This document shows, in pieces, positions 1-9,747 of a stretch of DNA of 64,000 nucleotides. The DNA comes from Oligoflexia bacterium (GTDB lineage: Bacteria > Bdellovibrionota_G > JALEGL01), in NCBI GenBank assembly GCA_035326705.1, contig DAOLES010000003.1, forward strand, positions 124,001 through 188,000, in the 5' to 3' direction. Numbering within the stretch: position 1 is the first letter of the stretch; each line of letters starts with the position of its first letter. The position numbers and the translations under genes were made by a program. The notes under the pieces are model-generated. The model made no database searches. It worked only from the letters and a program-made list of their open reading frames with translations, and was not told the DNA's origin.

Positions 1-557
1 AAATCTTCTTTGAGCAAGCGCTTAATAAAAAACTCACAACTCACTGCGCCAGCAGCTCGCCAGTTCAACATTTATCATCGTTGATCTCATCATTTGATTG
101 GATTAGGCCCGGAATTGCTTTGTATGGCTACCCTTATCAACAAAATCCAAATATAAAACCGATTTTAACTTGGAAAGCTAAAATCATTCAAATCAAAGAT
201 GTAGCTGTTGGAGAAAGTATTGGCTATAATCAAAGCTACATTGCAGCAAAACCTATGCGAATTGGCATTATCAGTGTTGGTTATGGCGATGGTTTTTTTA
301 AAGAATATCACAATCACACCTTATATTATAAGAACGAACCTTGCCCTATTGTGGGCGATATATGTATGGATATGTGTATGATAGATTTAAGTAACATTAA
401 AGAGGCCCTACTTGGGGATGAGGTCTTTTTGATTTCAGAAAAAAAATGCAATGATACCTTGCATTTAAGTCAACAAACAAATAAAAGCGTATACGAAATA
501 CTTACCTCAATTGGTAAAAGAGTGGTAAGAGAAGCTACATCAGATAAAAAATCATGA
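1..557 (+). CDS. alr: Alanine racemase, C-terminal part (5' end outside window)
   Basis: PLP-dependent interconversion of L- and D-alanine for peptidoglycan precursors, in the cytosol. The frame is open from base 3 to the TGA at 555-557. The visible part holds the segment FDWIRPGIALYGY that closes the barrel domain, then the beta domain with ISVGYGDGF (region of the catalytic tyrosine) and VGDICMDMCMIDL, and the usual tail YEILTSIGKRVVREA. The PLP lysine lies upstream of the window. The stop overlaps the mlaE start by 4 bases (ATGA), so it is probably cotranscribed with the Mla genes. Confidence 0.95.
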   Translation, partial: IFFEQALNKKLTTHCASSSPVQHLSSLISSFDWIRPGIALYGYPYQQNPNIKPILTWKAKIIQIKDVAVGESIGYNQSYIAAKPMRIGIISVGYGDGFFKEYHNHTLYYKNEPCPIVGDICMDMCMIDLSNIKEALLGDEVFLISEKKCNDTLHLSQQTNKSVYEILTSIGKRVVREATSDKKS

Positions 558-1375
558 ATGCATCAGAAAAACATAACTCTATTCTACATCGCTTTGTGGC
601 ATTTTTTGGCCAGCAGGTAAAACTCTTTTTAAGCTATTTTATTGTTCCCCTTTCTCAAACAGGAGCAATGTGTTTGCTATTTTATAAATCCATCAATTAT
701 TTATTTAAACCGCCCATTCGTTGGCGTGAGTTGATGAATCAAATGAAATTTGTGGGTGTAAACTCTCTGTTTATTGTGGTATTGACCGGTGCTTTTACTG
801 GAATGGTGTTTGCCTTGCAAAGTGGCCGTTCATTTGCATATTTTGGGGCAGAATCCTTAACAGGTTCTGTTGTTGCGTTAACGCTTTCACGTGAAATTGC
901 TCCAACATTGACTGCTTTAATGGTCACAGCTCGTGCTGGCTCAGCAATGGCCGCACAATTGGGTACAATGCAAGTCACCCAGCAAATTGATGCTTTAAGA
1001 GCAATGGCTGTTAGCCCTATTGACTATTTAATTGCCCCAAGACTCGCGGCTTCTATTATTGTCATGCCGTTTTTAACCTCTATTTTTAACTTTGTAGGTT
1101 TAGCAGGGGCCTATGTTGTTGGAATCTATTTGCTTGGCATTGACGAAGGTAGCTTTGTTGAGAAAATTCGTTATTACACGGATGTACCGGACTATGTTCA
1201 AGGTTTGTTTAAATCTATATTTTTTGGCTTAATAATGGCTATGGTTTGCTGTTATAAGGGAACTTCTGCTAAAAGAGGTGCGGCAGATGTTGGACAAAAA
1301 GTGACTGAAGCTGTTGTCATTTCTTCTGTTGCTATTTTAGTGGCAGATTACTTTTTAACGGCTATCTTCTTCTAA
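554..1375 (+). CDS. mlaE: MlaE-type ABC transporter permease
   Basis: Inner-membrane permease of an Mla-type phospholipid transporter. The 273-residue hydrophobic protein has the MlaE/DUF140 signature block around residues 75-165, including SREIAPTLTALMVTARAGSA and IDALRAMAVSP, followed by further membrane segments. The length matches the family (about 260). Its start overlaps the alr stop, and mlaF follows 17 bases downstream, so the gene sits in an alr-mlaE-mlaF-mlaD unit. I see no strong Shine-Dalgarno sequence; translational coupling to alr is likely. Confidence 0.94.
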   Translation: MNASEKHNSILHRFVAFFGQQVKLFLSYFIVPLSQTGAMCLLFYKSINYLFKPPIRWRELMNQMKFVGVNSLFIVVLTGAFTGMVFALQSGRSFAYFGAESLTGSVVALTLSREIAPTLTALMVTARAGSAMAAQLGTMQVTQQIDALRAMAVSPIDYLIAPRLAASIIVMPFLTSIFNFVGLAGAYVVGIYLLGIDEGSFVEKIRYYTDVPDYVQGLFKSIFFGLIMAMVCCYKGTSAKRGAADVGQKVTEAVVISSVAILVADYFLTAIFF

Positions 1376-1392
1376 AAAACACTGGCTCAATT

Positions 1393-2136
1393 ATGATTTA
1401 TTTTAAAAACGTAAATAAAGCATTTCAAACTCAGGTTGTTCTTAACAACCTCAATTTACACGTTAAAAAAGGAGAAATCACTGTCATCATGGGCCCCAGT
1501 GGTGTGGGAAAATCTGTTTCCCTAAAGCTCTTAATGGGCTTAATGAAGCCTGACTCAGGAGAAATCATTCTTGATGGACAAAATGTGTGTGAGCTTTCCG
1601 ATGAAGAAATGAAAAAAATCCGAAAAAAGATTGGGATGCTCTTTCAAGACGCTGCTCTTTTTGACTATTTAAACGTCTATGAAAATGTCAGTTTCCCCAT
1701 GTTAGAACACACCAAATTAAGCGAAGAAAAAATCAAAGTTCATGTTGAAGAAAAACTATCCGAGGTTGGTTTAACCGATATCAATGAGAAATTACCCAGT
1801 GAACTCTCTGGAGGTATGAGAAAACGCGTTGGTCTGGCTCGTGCACTTATGCTCAACCCAAAGGTTATTTTGTTTGATGAACCTACAACTGGCTTAGACC
1901 CTATTACAACTTCCCAAATAGGTGATTTGATTCTAAAAACACAGCGGAGTCGAAATGCCACTGTTCTTTTAATTAATCATGACTTAGCATTAACTTACAA
2001 AGTTGCCGATAAAGTCGCAATGCTTTATAACGGAGAAATTGTGGAATACTGTACCCCAAAAGAATTAAAAAAATCAGAACATCCTTTTGTTAAAAATTTC
2101 TTAGAAGCACATATCAATATGGAGAACTATAAATAA
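1393..2136 (+). CDS. mlaF: MlaF-type ABC transporter ATPase
   Basis: ATPase that powers the MlaE permease at the cytoplasmic face. All nucleotide-binding motifs are intact: Walker A GPSGVGKS (residues 34-41), Q-loop Gln85, signature LSGGM (138-142), Walker B VILFDE (158-163) and H-loop His196. The length of 247 is normal. Its TAA stop shares one base with the mlaD ATG (TAATG), a classic coupling arrangement. No separate mlaB (STAS) gene is visible nearby. Confidence 0.95.
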   Translation: MIYFKNVNKAFQTQVVLNNLNLHVKKGEITVIMGPSGVGKSVSLKLLMGLMKPDSGEIILDGQNVCELSDEEMKKIRKKIGMLFQDAALFDYLNVYENVSFPMLEHTKLSEEKIKVHVEEKLSEVGLTDINEKLPSELSGGMRKRVGLARALMLNPKVILFDEPTTGLDPITTSQIGDLILKTQRSRNATVLLINHDLALTYKVADKVAMLYNGEIVEYCTPKELKKSEHPFVKNFLEAHINMENYK

Positions 2137-3518
2137 TGAAAAATTTATCATCAGATTTTAGTGTTGGATTATTTGCACTGATTGCCCTGCTTGTTGTCAT
2201 TTTTTTATCACTAGAAGTGAATGATAAAGGAACTTTAGGTGCTGGAGCCAAAACCTATTATGCCCACTTTGAATCCGTTTCAGGACTGGTTGATCGCACA
2301 CCCGTAGAAATCGCTGGGATTATGGTTGGTTATGTAGAGTCTATTGAGCTTGATGGGAATAAAGCAAAAGTTACTCTAAAAATTCAACGTAAAATGAAAG
2401 TATACCAAGATGCCCAAGTTGCTATTAAAGATAGAGGTGTTTTAGGTGATAAATATCTTGCCTTAAGTCAAGGAACCCCTGAAACTGGTGAATTAAAAGG
2501 TAAAGGTTTTATTCAAAATACCACCTCAAAGAGTGACTTTGATGAACTGTCTTCTTCAGTCAAAGAAACAGCTCAGATTATCAAAGACCTGTTATCTTCT
2601 GATGAGCCCAAAGGGGCCTTAGGTGAAACCTTGGTTAATTTGCGCGACACAACTGCCCGCTTGAGTAAACTTATGGAAGCCAATCAAAATCAGATTAATT
2701 CTATTGTAGACAATATGGACTCTTTTTCAAAAGATTTGGCCTCTGTTATGCGCAGCAATAAGCAAGCCATTTCTGATACCTTAGCTTCTGTGCAAGATAC
2801 TCTAGGAGAAGAGGGAGAGCTGACCCAAGCCCTGGCCTCTTTGAATAAAATTATGAGCAAAATTGAAAATGGAGAAGGAACTGTTGGAAAATTAGTCAGC
2901 GATGAAACCACCATCAATAAAATTAACGATACCATTGATGGGGTTAATGATACTATTGGTATGTTCAGGAAGATGCAATTGGGCATACGCTATAGAGCCG
3001 AGTTTTTACAATCAGACAAAGAAATACAAAATTTAGTTGCCATTGCCATTGCCCCAAGTCCTGATAAATATTTAATGTTTGAAGTTGTAGATTCCCCAGT
3101 GGGAGACATAAGAAGAAATACCACCACTGTGAGTTCCGGTGGAAATGTAATCAGTAGCACACAAACCGTAAACCAAAACGATCGCTTGGTATTTAACGTT
3201 CAACTAGCCAAGCGCTTATGGAATGCAACTTTTAGAGCTGGTGTATTTAGAAATACCGGCGGTATTGGCATGGATTTACATTTGCTTGAAAACCAACTGG
3301 TTTTATCAACAGAACTTTTTAATGCTTCAAGGGAGAATGACGCGATCCAATTTAGAGCTTATGGCTCACTTTATCTTTACAAGCATCTGATGCTTACAGC
3401 TGGCATGGATGACATTTTATCTGAACAAGATAGACAAAATTTATTCTTTGGTGCAGGTGTTCGCTTTACGGACAGTGATTTAAAATCGTTCATCCCAGCT
3501 ATGGGTGCAGCTTTTTAA
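2136..3518 (+). CDS. mlaD: MlaD-type MCE protein with long helical region and apparent C-terminal barrel
   Basis: Periplasmic lipid-handling MCE protein partnered with MlaEF. Seen: an N-terminal membrane anchor (about residues 8-24), one MCE domain (about 38-115), a long hydrophilic region (about 120-275) rich in coiled-coil-like heptads with the common MCE tail motif GEGTVGKL, and then about 185 residues of alternating amphipathic segments ending in Phe. At 460 residues it is far longer than E. coli MlaD (about 183). The last part reads as an outer-membrane beta-barrel, so one chain could span the periplasm. The MCE call is firm; the barrel is inference from strand pattern and C-terminal Phe. 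Its stop codon abuts the pldA stop. Confidence 0.9.
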   Translation: MKNLSSDFSVGLFALIALLVVIFLSLEVNDKGTLGAGAKTYYAHFESVSGLVDRTPVEIAGIMVGYVESIELDGNKAKVTLKIQRKMKVYQDAQVAIKDRGVLGDKYLALSQGTPETGELKGKGFIQNTTSKSDFDELSSSVKETAQIIKDLLSSDEPKGALGETLVNLRDTTARLSKLMEANQNQINSIVDNMDSFSKDLASVMRSNKQAISDTLASVQDTLGEEGELTQALASLNKIMSKIENGEGTVGKLVSDETTINKINDTIDGVNDTIGMFRKMQLGIRYRAEFLQSDKEIQNLVAIAIAPSPDKYLMFEVVDSPVGDIRRNTTTVSSGGNVISSTQTVNQNDRLVFNVQLAKRLWNATFRAGVFRNTGGIGMDLHLLENQLVLSTELFNASRENDAIQFRAYGSLYLYKHLMLTAGMDDILSEQDRQNLFFGAGVRFTDSDLKSFIPAMGAAF

Positions 3519-4304
3519 TTAACCACGTATTCCGAAACCTAAAGAAATAGATTGAGTAATTTGATTATAGCCTAAGAGTGTTTCGCCAAAACCGTGATAA
3601 GCATGAAACCATAACGATGTAATAGTTTTTTCATCAAGTTTTTTAAAAATGACTTTCCATGGAATATTAAAATTTGTCTCCACAGAGTACTTATCAAACT
3701 GAATCCCAGGGTAAACAGAAGCAGACCATTCAACATTATTGGGCCATCGATAGCCTAAATTAAGCTTTAAAGCCCCATAGTATTGCCGTAAATCAGGATT
3801 ATTATCTTGATCCAGCAATAATGCCACTATGAACTTTGGTTCAAAATAGGCTCTTCCACTCTTAAAATAAAGCTTAAGATAAACGTAGTTCCAACCTCTT
3901 GAACTATCTTCACCTTTTCCATTTGATGAATGCAAAACGCCCAGCTGTAAAGCTTTTAATATTTTTTTACCCGCAATACCTTGAACATAGAAAAACTCTG
4001 GGCGATAGTTATGATCATAAAATGGGAATGAATAACTGGCAACATCCATGAATGAACGTTGGGTATACGCAAAGTAAAACGGGGACTCCAGAATTTTTAA
4101 CTTAGCGCTTAGCTGAAACTTAAAAACTATATTTTTAGAATATGGGGAGTCTTCAGCCCCAATAAGTAAGAAGTTGTTTTCATGAATACTTAAAGGCGAC
4201 CCGTCAATGCTTGAAGCTAAAAGTATAGAGCGTGTATCGATCCAAAAAAACAGTAGTAACTTAAAAACTATTAAAAAAAATCTAAGCTTAGTTTTGCCCG
4301 GCAT
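3519..4304 (-). CDS. pldA: Outer-membrane phospholipase A1
   Basis: Hydrolyses phospholipids that have strayed into the outer leaflet of the outer membrane. The 261-residue protein has a signal-like hydrophobic N-terminus and the OMPLA active-site block LHSSNGKGEDSSRGWN. His125, Ser127 and Asn139 keep exactly the spacing of the E. coli mature-protein triad His142-Ser144-Asn156. The C-terminal GFGETLLGYN matches the OMPLA segment G-YGES-DYN. It is convergent with mlaD, the two stop codons lying side by side, and its start overlaps the end of the M32 peptidase gene by 17 bases. Co-location with Mla is functionally apt, since both keep the outer membrane asymmetric. Confidence 0.9.
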   Translation of the reverse strand: MPGKTKLRFFLIVFKLLLFFWIDTRSILLASSIDGSPLSIHENNFLLIGAEDSPYSKNIVFKFQLSAKLKILESPFYFAYTQRSFMDVASYSFPFYDHNYRPEFFYVQGIAGKKILKALQLGVLHSSNGKGEDSSRGWNYVYLKLYFKSGRAYFEPKFIVALLLDQDNNPDLRQYYGALKLNLGYRWPNNVEWSASVYPGIQFDKYSVETNFNIPWKVIFKKLDEKTITSLWFHAYHGFGETLLGYNQITQSISLGFGIRG

Positions 4305-5790
4305 ATCTTTGTTTTAAGTGATTAATAAAATAATCTGCTGTTAAATTTTCACCTGTAACTGCAACAAGCAAATCTTTTTTTGACTTTAAAGATGCTTGTG
4401 TCCAAACCTTATCTTTTAGCCAACTTCTCACAGAATTAAATTTGCCTTGAGTAAACTCTTGTTCAATATTAGGTATCTCAGACTTTAAAGCATGGAAAAG
4501 TTGTGCTGCTGTCATGGCACCTAAAGTATAAGATGGAAAATAACCAAACCCACCACTGGGCCAATGAACATCTTGCATACAGCCATCCTTATAATTACCC
4601 TTGGTATCAACACCTAAGTAGCTTTGCATTTTTTCGTCCCATGCTGCCGGAATATCACTGGTTTTTAAGTCCCCTTCAATGATCTCCTGCTCAAGCTCAA
4701 AGCGTAAAATAACATGCAGAGGATACGTTAGTTCATCCGCGCTTACTCTAATAAAATCTGGTTGAACTCGACTGTACAATTTTACAATATTGTCCGTTGC
4801 CCAAAAAACATCTTGTTTTTGCCCTGCTCCTAAATACTTTTTAAATATTTGTGCCAAATATGCCAAGGTGTTAGGGTTCCTTGCCACTTGCATTTCAAAA
4901 AATAAACTTTGGCTCTCATGCATACTCATGCCCAAGGCTTTACCAACGGGTTGGCTATTCCAATCTTGAGGCAAATTTTGTTCATAACATGCATGACCTG
5001 TTTCATGAATAACTCCCATGACACTTTCTACAAAGTCAGATTCTTTGTACCTTGTGGTGATTCTTACATCACTGGGGACTCCACCGCAAAATGGATGGTG
5101 ACTGACATCCAAACGACCATATTCAAAATCAAAACCAAAAACTTTCATCAACTCAAGACAAAGTTCTTTTTGATCATTTATTGCAAAGGTTCCATTGGGA
5201 TGAATATAGGATTCATTTTTTTGTTTACCCATCACGGTTTGAATAAAATTTGGAAGAAAATTTTTCAACTCCGTAAAAATTTCTGTAGTTTGCTCAATGC
5301 TTTGACCTGGATCATATAAGTTAACCAAAGCTTGGTATGGTGTAGTATTCGTAATATCGGCTCTTATTTTTGCTTCTTCTTTACTGACTTGAATCACTTC
5401 ATCCAATAATGGCTCAAAATCTTTCCAGTTATTCTCACCTCGCATTTGCTTCCAAGCTTGCTGACAATTAGATGTTGCTCTAATTTGATCATCAATAAGT
5501 TTTGGCGTTAAACAAGTTGCGTTCTCCCAAACTCTCTTTATTTCTCTAATATTGGCCTGTTGCCATAGATTAAGATCTTCTTGACTGGCTTGATCAATCC
5601 AATCTTTTACTCTTGGATCTGTCATTAACATATGACGGGCTTGTTGTAACTTTGAAATCGATTTTGCACGTTGCGTATGGCTTTTTGCCGGCATGTTGAC
5701 TTGTTCATCCCATCCACATATTGATAGCGCATGGCCATAGGCCGATATTGTCTCAAAATGTTCGTGCAGTTTGTCATAAATTTTTGCCAT
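4288..5790 (-). CDS. M32 family metallocarboxypeptidase (Taq type)
   Basis: Zinc carboxypeptidase removing C-terminal residues, predicted cytosolic. It has the metal motif HETGH (residues 262-266), preceded by the M32 motifs DVSHHPF and DVRITTRY, and the length of 500 is typical. I chose ATG at 5790 because a GAGGT sequence sits just upstream; a TTG five codons further out is the only alternative and lacks this. It overlaps pldA by 17 bases on the same strand, so the pair may be cotranscribed. The biological role is not evident. Confidence 0.93.
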   Translation of the reverse strand: MAKIYDKLHEHFETISAYGHALSICGWDEQVNMPAKSHTQRAKSISKLQQARHMLMTDPRVKDWIDQASQEDLNLWQQANIREIKRVWENATCLTPKLIDDQIRATSNCQQAWKQMRGENNWKDFEPLLDEVIQVSKEEAKIRADITNTTPYQALVNLYDPGQSIEQTTEIFTELKNFLPNFIQTVMGKQKNESYIHPNGTFAINDQKELCLELMKVFGFDFEYGRLDVSHHPFCGGVPSDVRITTRYKESDFVESVMGVIHETGHACYEQNLPQDWNSQPVGKALGMSMHESQSLFFEMQVARNPNTLAYLAQIFKKYLGAGQKQDVFWATDNIVKLYSRVQPDFIRVSADELTYPLHVILRFELEQEIIEGDLKTSDIPAAWDEKMQSYLGVDTKGNYKDGCMQDVHWPSGGFGYFPSYTLGAMTAAQLFHALKSEIPNIEQEFTQGKFNSVRSWLKDKVWTQASLKSKKDLLVAVTGENLTADYFINHLKQRYAGQN

Positions 5791-6055
5791 ATTTACCTCA
5801 TACAATTCATGTATATACTATCGTAGCCCAAGTATCTTTATTCAAATTTTTTTTGATTATAGAAAAAACCATTTTAAGTGAAGTAAAATATTGCGTCAAC
5901 AAACATATAGGCTCAAGTAAAGTAAGTATCCTGCCCCTTTAAAAACGCTTTATTTACTGTGATTTACTATTAAAAACAGTTTATTCAATTGATGTTGCTG
6001 CTCTGGTAAAAAATAATTCTTTAATTTTTCTAGCCAAGCGGTTATACACGGTTTC

Positions 6056-7642
6056 ATGCAAAAAACTTCAAAAAAACGTGCTTTAATTAGTGTTACCGAT
6101 AAATCTAATCTTGATAAACTTTGTGCTGTACTTAAAAAGTTCGATTACGAAATTTACTCCTCAGGTGGTACCCGTAAACATATAGAAAGTCTAGGGTTTG
6201 AAGCCATTGAAGTCAGCCAATACACCGATTTCCCAGAAATCATGTCAGGTAGAGTCAAAACTTTACATCCAAAAATTCATGGTGGACTTTTGGCCCTGCG
6301 TGAAGACCAAACGCATATGTCACAGGCCAATCAACACGGTATTTTAATGTTTGATTTGCTGATTGTTAATTTGTATGCTTTTGAACAGCATGCCAGAAAT
6401 CCTGATTTAAATCCCAATCAAGTTATTGAACATATTGATATTGGTGGCCCCAGTATGTTGCGATCAGCTGCCAAAAATTTCAAACATGTCTGCGTTTTAC
6501 CGGATGTAAGCTATTATGATCAATTTATTGCCCACCTACAAGACAACAATGGCCAAACAACCCTCGAGTTTAGACAAATAATGTCGGGACAAACGTTTGC
6601 ACTAACTCAACGCTATGATCAAGCCATCAGTAATTATTTTCAATCTATCCTCCCTTCTTCACCCAATGAAAATAATACTGATAAACCAAGTCTGTATCTC
6701 AACTTACAATCTAAATATGATTTACGTTACGGTGAAAATCCCCATCAATCCGCTGGTTTTTACACCAATAATAGCGTTAAAAACTCCATCTTAGAACAAG
6801 ATATTCCTGGAAAACAATTATCATACAATAATATTTTAGACTTACATGCTGCTTTAAAACTTATTGCTGACTTTCAAGGCCAAACTGCTTGTGCAATTTT
6901 TAAACATAATAACCCATGCGGTTTAGGTATCTCAAATAGTAACAGCGTATTAGAAGCCTATGAAAAAGCTCTATCCGGTGACCCTGTATCTGCCTTTGGC
7001 GGTATTGTTGTGTTTTCAAAAACCTTGGATAAGGCAACTACAGAACTTATGTTAAAAACGTTTACTGAATTGGTGGTTGCCCCAGATTTTAGTCCTCAAG
7101 CAGAGGATTTACTTAAAAACAAAAAAAATCTACGCTATCTGCGTTATAGCTCGGAGCACTTAAATGCTCTTTTACAACAAAGTAATATCCGTTCTGCTTT
7201 GGATGGTTTTCTTATTCAAGATCAAGACCTAAAAAGCTTTGAAGCAAAAACAAATCAGTGTGTGAGCCATAATAAACCTACAGAAGAACAACTCAAAGCA
7301 CTTGAGCTGGCTTGGAAAGCTGTGAAACATATAAAATCCAATGCCATTGTAATTTGCAATGAAAGCCAGATTTTAGGAGTTGGAGCTGGCCAAACCAGCA
7401 GAGTGGACTCTTGTCATATCGCAATGAACAATGCAAAACAATGCAAGGCCAATAAAGATGTCTTGGTTGCTGCCTCTGACGCATTTTTCCCTTTTAAAGA
7501 CGGTGTTGAAACTTTAGCTAAAATGGGTATTCAAAGCATTATTCAACCTGGTGGATCAATTCGTGACCAAGAAGTTATTGATACAGTCAACGAACTCAAT
7601 ATGTCGATGTTATTAACAGGAACACGTCATTTTTATCACTAG
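6056..7642 (+). CDS. purH: Bifunctional AICAR transformylase / IMP cyclohydrolase
   Basis: Catalyses the last two steps of IMP synthesis. The N-terminal MGS-like cyclohydrolase domain (about residues 1-150) shows SGGTRKHIE, SGRVKTLHPKIHGG and GGPSMLRSAAKN. The C-terminal transformylase domain shows YGENPHQ, the KHNNPCG motif, DPVSAFGG and the end TGTRHFYH. At 528 residues it is full length. It ends in TAG at a position matching the family C-terminus, so TAG is a real stop here. purD lies nearby beyond a TPR gene. No clear Shine-Dalgarno sequence precedes the ATG. Confidence 0.97.
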   Translation: MQKTSKKRALISVTDKSNLDKLCAVLKKFDYEIYSSGGTRKHIESLGFEAIEVSQYTDFPEIMSGRVKTLHPKIHGGLLALREDQTHMSQANQHGILMFDLLIVNLYAFEQHARNPDLNPNQVIEHIDIGGPSMLRSAAKNFKHVCVLPDVSYYDQFIAHLQDNNGQTTLEFRQIMSGQTFALTQRYDQAISNYFQSILPSSPNENNTDKPSLYLNLQSKYDLRYGENPHQSAGFYTNNSVKNSILEQDIPGKQLSYNNILDLHAALKLIADFQGQTACAIFKHNNPCGLGISNSNSVLEAYEKALSGDPVSAFGGIVVFSKTLDKATTELMLKTFTELVVAPDFSPQAEDLLKNKKNLRYLRYSSEHLNALLQQSNIRSALDGFLIQDQDLKSFEAKTNQCVSHNKPTEEQLKALELAWKAVKHIKSNAIVICNESQILGVGAGQTSRVDSCHIAMNNAKQCKANKDVLVAASDAFFPFKDGVETLAKMGIQSIIQPGGSIRDQEVIDTVNELNMSMLLTGTRHFYH

Positions 7643-7729
7643 ACAATAATTAACCGTATTCAATTATGCACTAACAAATATGTCATAACATTGACCTATT
7701 CTCTACTCTAAGTAAAATGTTGTACATAA

Positions 7730-9676
7730 ATGCTTAAAAACAAACTACGTATTATTCATATAAAAAATATTTTTAGCTTTAAAGCATATTTACGTACTAT
7801 TATTTTTATAGCTTTTGCATTTTTTGTTTTATTGACTTATTTACAAGTTTATCAATCTATTCAGCGTTATCGTTATCAAGATTTAATTAACTACTGCCAA
7901 AATCAATATTTTTCAAAAAAACTGACCCCCTCTGACCAACAGATAGCTCAAGCTCAAGAGATTGTTCAGCATGTTCGCTATGAATATATGGCTGAAGCCA
8001 GCCAAATATTTGAGCGTGCCGTTGCATACCGCTCTGACAGTATTAGCTTTATTGAGCCTCTCATCAGAACTTATATTTTTAGAACTCCACTAGAAAATAA
8101 TCATAGCTTTGATAAAAATTTAGAAACTCTTGCAAATGGTTTTATTGCAAAACATAAAAAAAATAATTATGGCCATGCTATTCTTAGTAGCCTAGCTTTA
8201 AAAAAGAATAAACTTCCTCAAGCAAGCAATCACTTGTCCAATATTTCCTCCAACCATGCGTTGTCAGCAATTTTAGATTTTAAAATTAATTTTTATTACC
8301 AAAACTCTACACAGCAGACTTTAAAAGATAAACTTGCACAATTAAAAAAACATCCGCAACTGATTCATTTTTATGAGCTAATGCAATATGAGTATTATAT
8401 TAAAACTGGCAATTATTTTGCTGCAAAGCCTATTTTAAATAAACGTTTACTTCAATTTCCCAAAGATTATTGGGCACAGATCCAAGTTAGCCAGATTCTA
8501 GAGAAAGGACAGAACTTAGAAATATTTAAAAATGAATTAGCGAGTAACAATTTAAACTCACAATACGCTTCAGTTCAACTCTCTTATGCTAAATTGCTTT
8601 GCACTTTCCAACAACTATCAAAGTGCATGACTATCTACCAACAACTGGCTAATAAAAACTATCAAATCAATACCCCTATGCTTATGGCCAATGCCCAGTT
8701 TCAGTTGGTTTTTTATTTTCTCAAACAAAATCAATCTAATTTGGCTAATACACTCATTAAAAAAATGTACACTTCATCCTTGCATGATATTGATAAAATC
8801 AACTTATACTCTGCTCTGAGCTATGATATTTCAGGAAGAGCTTTACCTGCAAAACTTATCATTTCACTCCAAGAACAAAAACTTCCACCTTTAGAAAAAG
8901 CGATTGCACAATTTATTTTAGCAAAACATTATTATTCTAAAAATATGATTGATGCTTTTGAAAAAACCATCAACACAATAATAGAGCAAAACCCACAATT
9001 TATTAGTGCTCAAGTTTTTTATATAGCCTACTTAATTGAAAAAAAAGAAAACAAAAGAGCGGTAGATTTTGCTAATAAATTTATCTACAGCCAACCCATA
9101 AGCCCTTATCATATCTATCCGCTTAATATTCCCTATGACTCCTTATTTTTATACCCAACTTTAAAAAAATTGGAACAACAAATAAACAACTCAACACTAT
9201 CAAGGTCTGGTATCATCTCATCTTATATTGGCCTAGTTCACCTCATCAACTATATAAAGCATAATAGCAGCTCTTCACTTAATACCTCTGAATATTACTT
9301 AAAAAAAGCTGCAAATATTATTAATACTCATGAAAAAACTTATTTATTTCTTGGAATTCTTTTTCATTATAAAAATAATATTCAAACATCAAACCAATAC
9401 TTAAATAAAAGTTATGCTTTACAAGAAAATGACAGTAATACATTGTTCTGGTTTGCAAAAAATAATTTAACCCGGAAGCAAAATGATTTAGCTGCTAAAA
9501 CTTTAAACCAGCTTAAACATGATAAAACATGGCAATGGCCCGCAAGTAATTTATTAGCTCTTATTTTACTTGAAAAAAAACAACATAGCCAAGCAATATC
9601 CACATTAGGAGGATTACTGCAATTAGACCCTAATCATTTTAGTGCTTGGCATACGCTAAATATAATAGAGTTTTAA
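7730..9676 (+). CDS. Membrane-anchored TPR-like repeat protein
   Basis: I do not recognise a specific family. The 648-residue protein has a basic N-terminus, one strong membrane helix (about residues 24-42) and then a long helical region with TPR-like units, clearest near the C-terminus (about 535-645, with repeated A-x-YLFLG and SNTLFWFAKNNL-type helices). The anchor implies that most of the chain faces the periplasm. It is Lys-, Asn- and Gln-rich and AT-rich. It sits between purH and purD without obvious functional link. The start is the first in-frame ATG, with a stop-rich upstream. Confidence 0.75.
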   Translation: MLKNKLRIIHIKNIFSFKAYLRTIIFIAFAFFVLLTYLQVYQSIQRYRYQDLINYCQNQYFSKKLTPSDQQIAQAQEIVQHVRYEYMAEASQIFERAVAYRSDSISFIEPLIRTYIFRTPLENNHSFDKNLETLANGFIAKHKKNNYGHAILSSLALKKNKLPQASNHLSNISSNHALSAILDFKINFYYQNSTQQTLKDKLAQLKKHPQLIHFYELMQYEYYIKTGNYFAAKPILNKRLLQFPKDYWAQIQVSQILEKGQNLEIFKNELASNNLNSQYASVQLSYAKLLCTFQQLSKCMTIYQQLANKNYQINTPMLMANAQFQLVFYFLKQNQSNLANTLIKKMYTSSLHDIDKINLYSALSYDISGRALPAKLIISLQEQKLPPLEKAIAQFILAKHYYSKNMIDAFEKTINTIIEQNPQFISAQVFYIAYLIEKKENKRAVDFANKFIYSQPISPYHIYPLNIPYDSLFLYPTLKKLEQQINNSTLSRSGIISSYIGLVHLINYIKHNSSSSLNTSEYYLKKAANIINTHEKTYLFLGILFHYKNNIQTSNQYLNKSYALQENDSNTLFWFAKNNLTRKQNDLAAKTLNQLKHDKTWQWPASNLLALILLEKKQHSQAISTLGGLLQLDPNHFSAWHTLNIIEF

Positions 9677-9747
9677 TATAACCAGTTTTATAATTGCATT
9701 ATCATTTTGTTTTGACTTCATACCTGCTTTCACCTAAAACGAATCAC

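Noticed and set aside
4909..5319. 136-codon plus-strand frame inside the M32 peptidase gene
   Set aside because: Antisense shadow of a well-supported gene.
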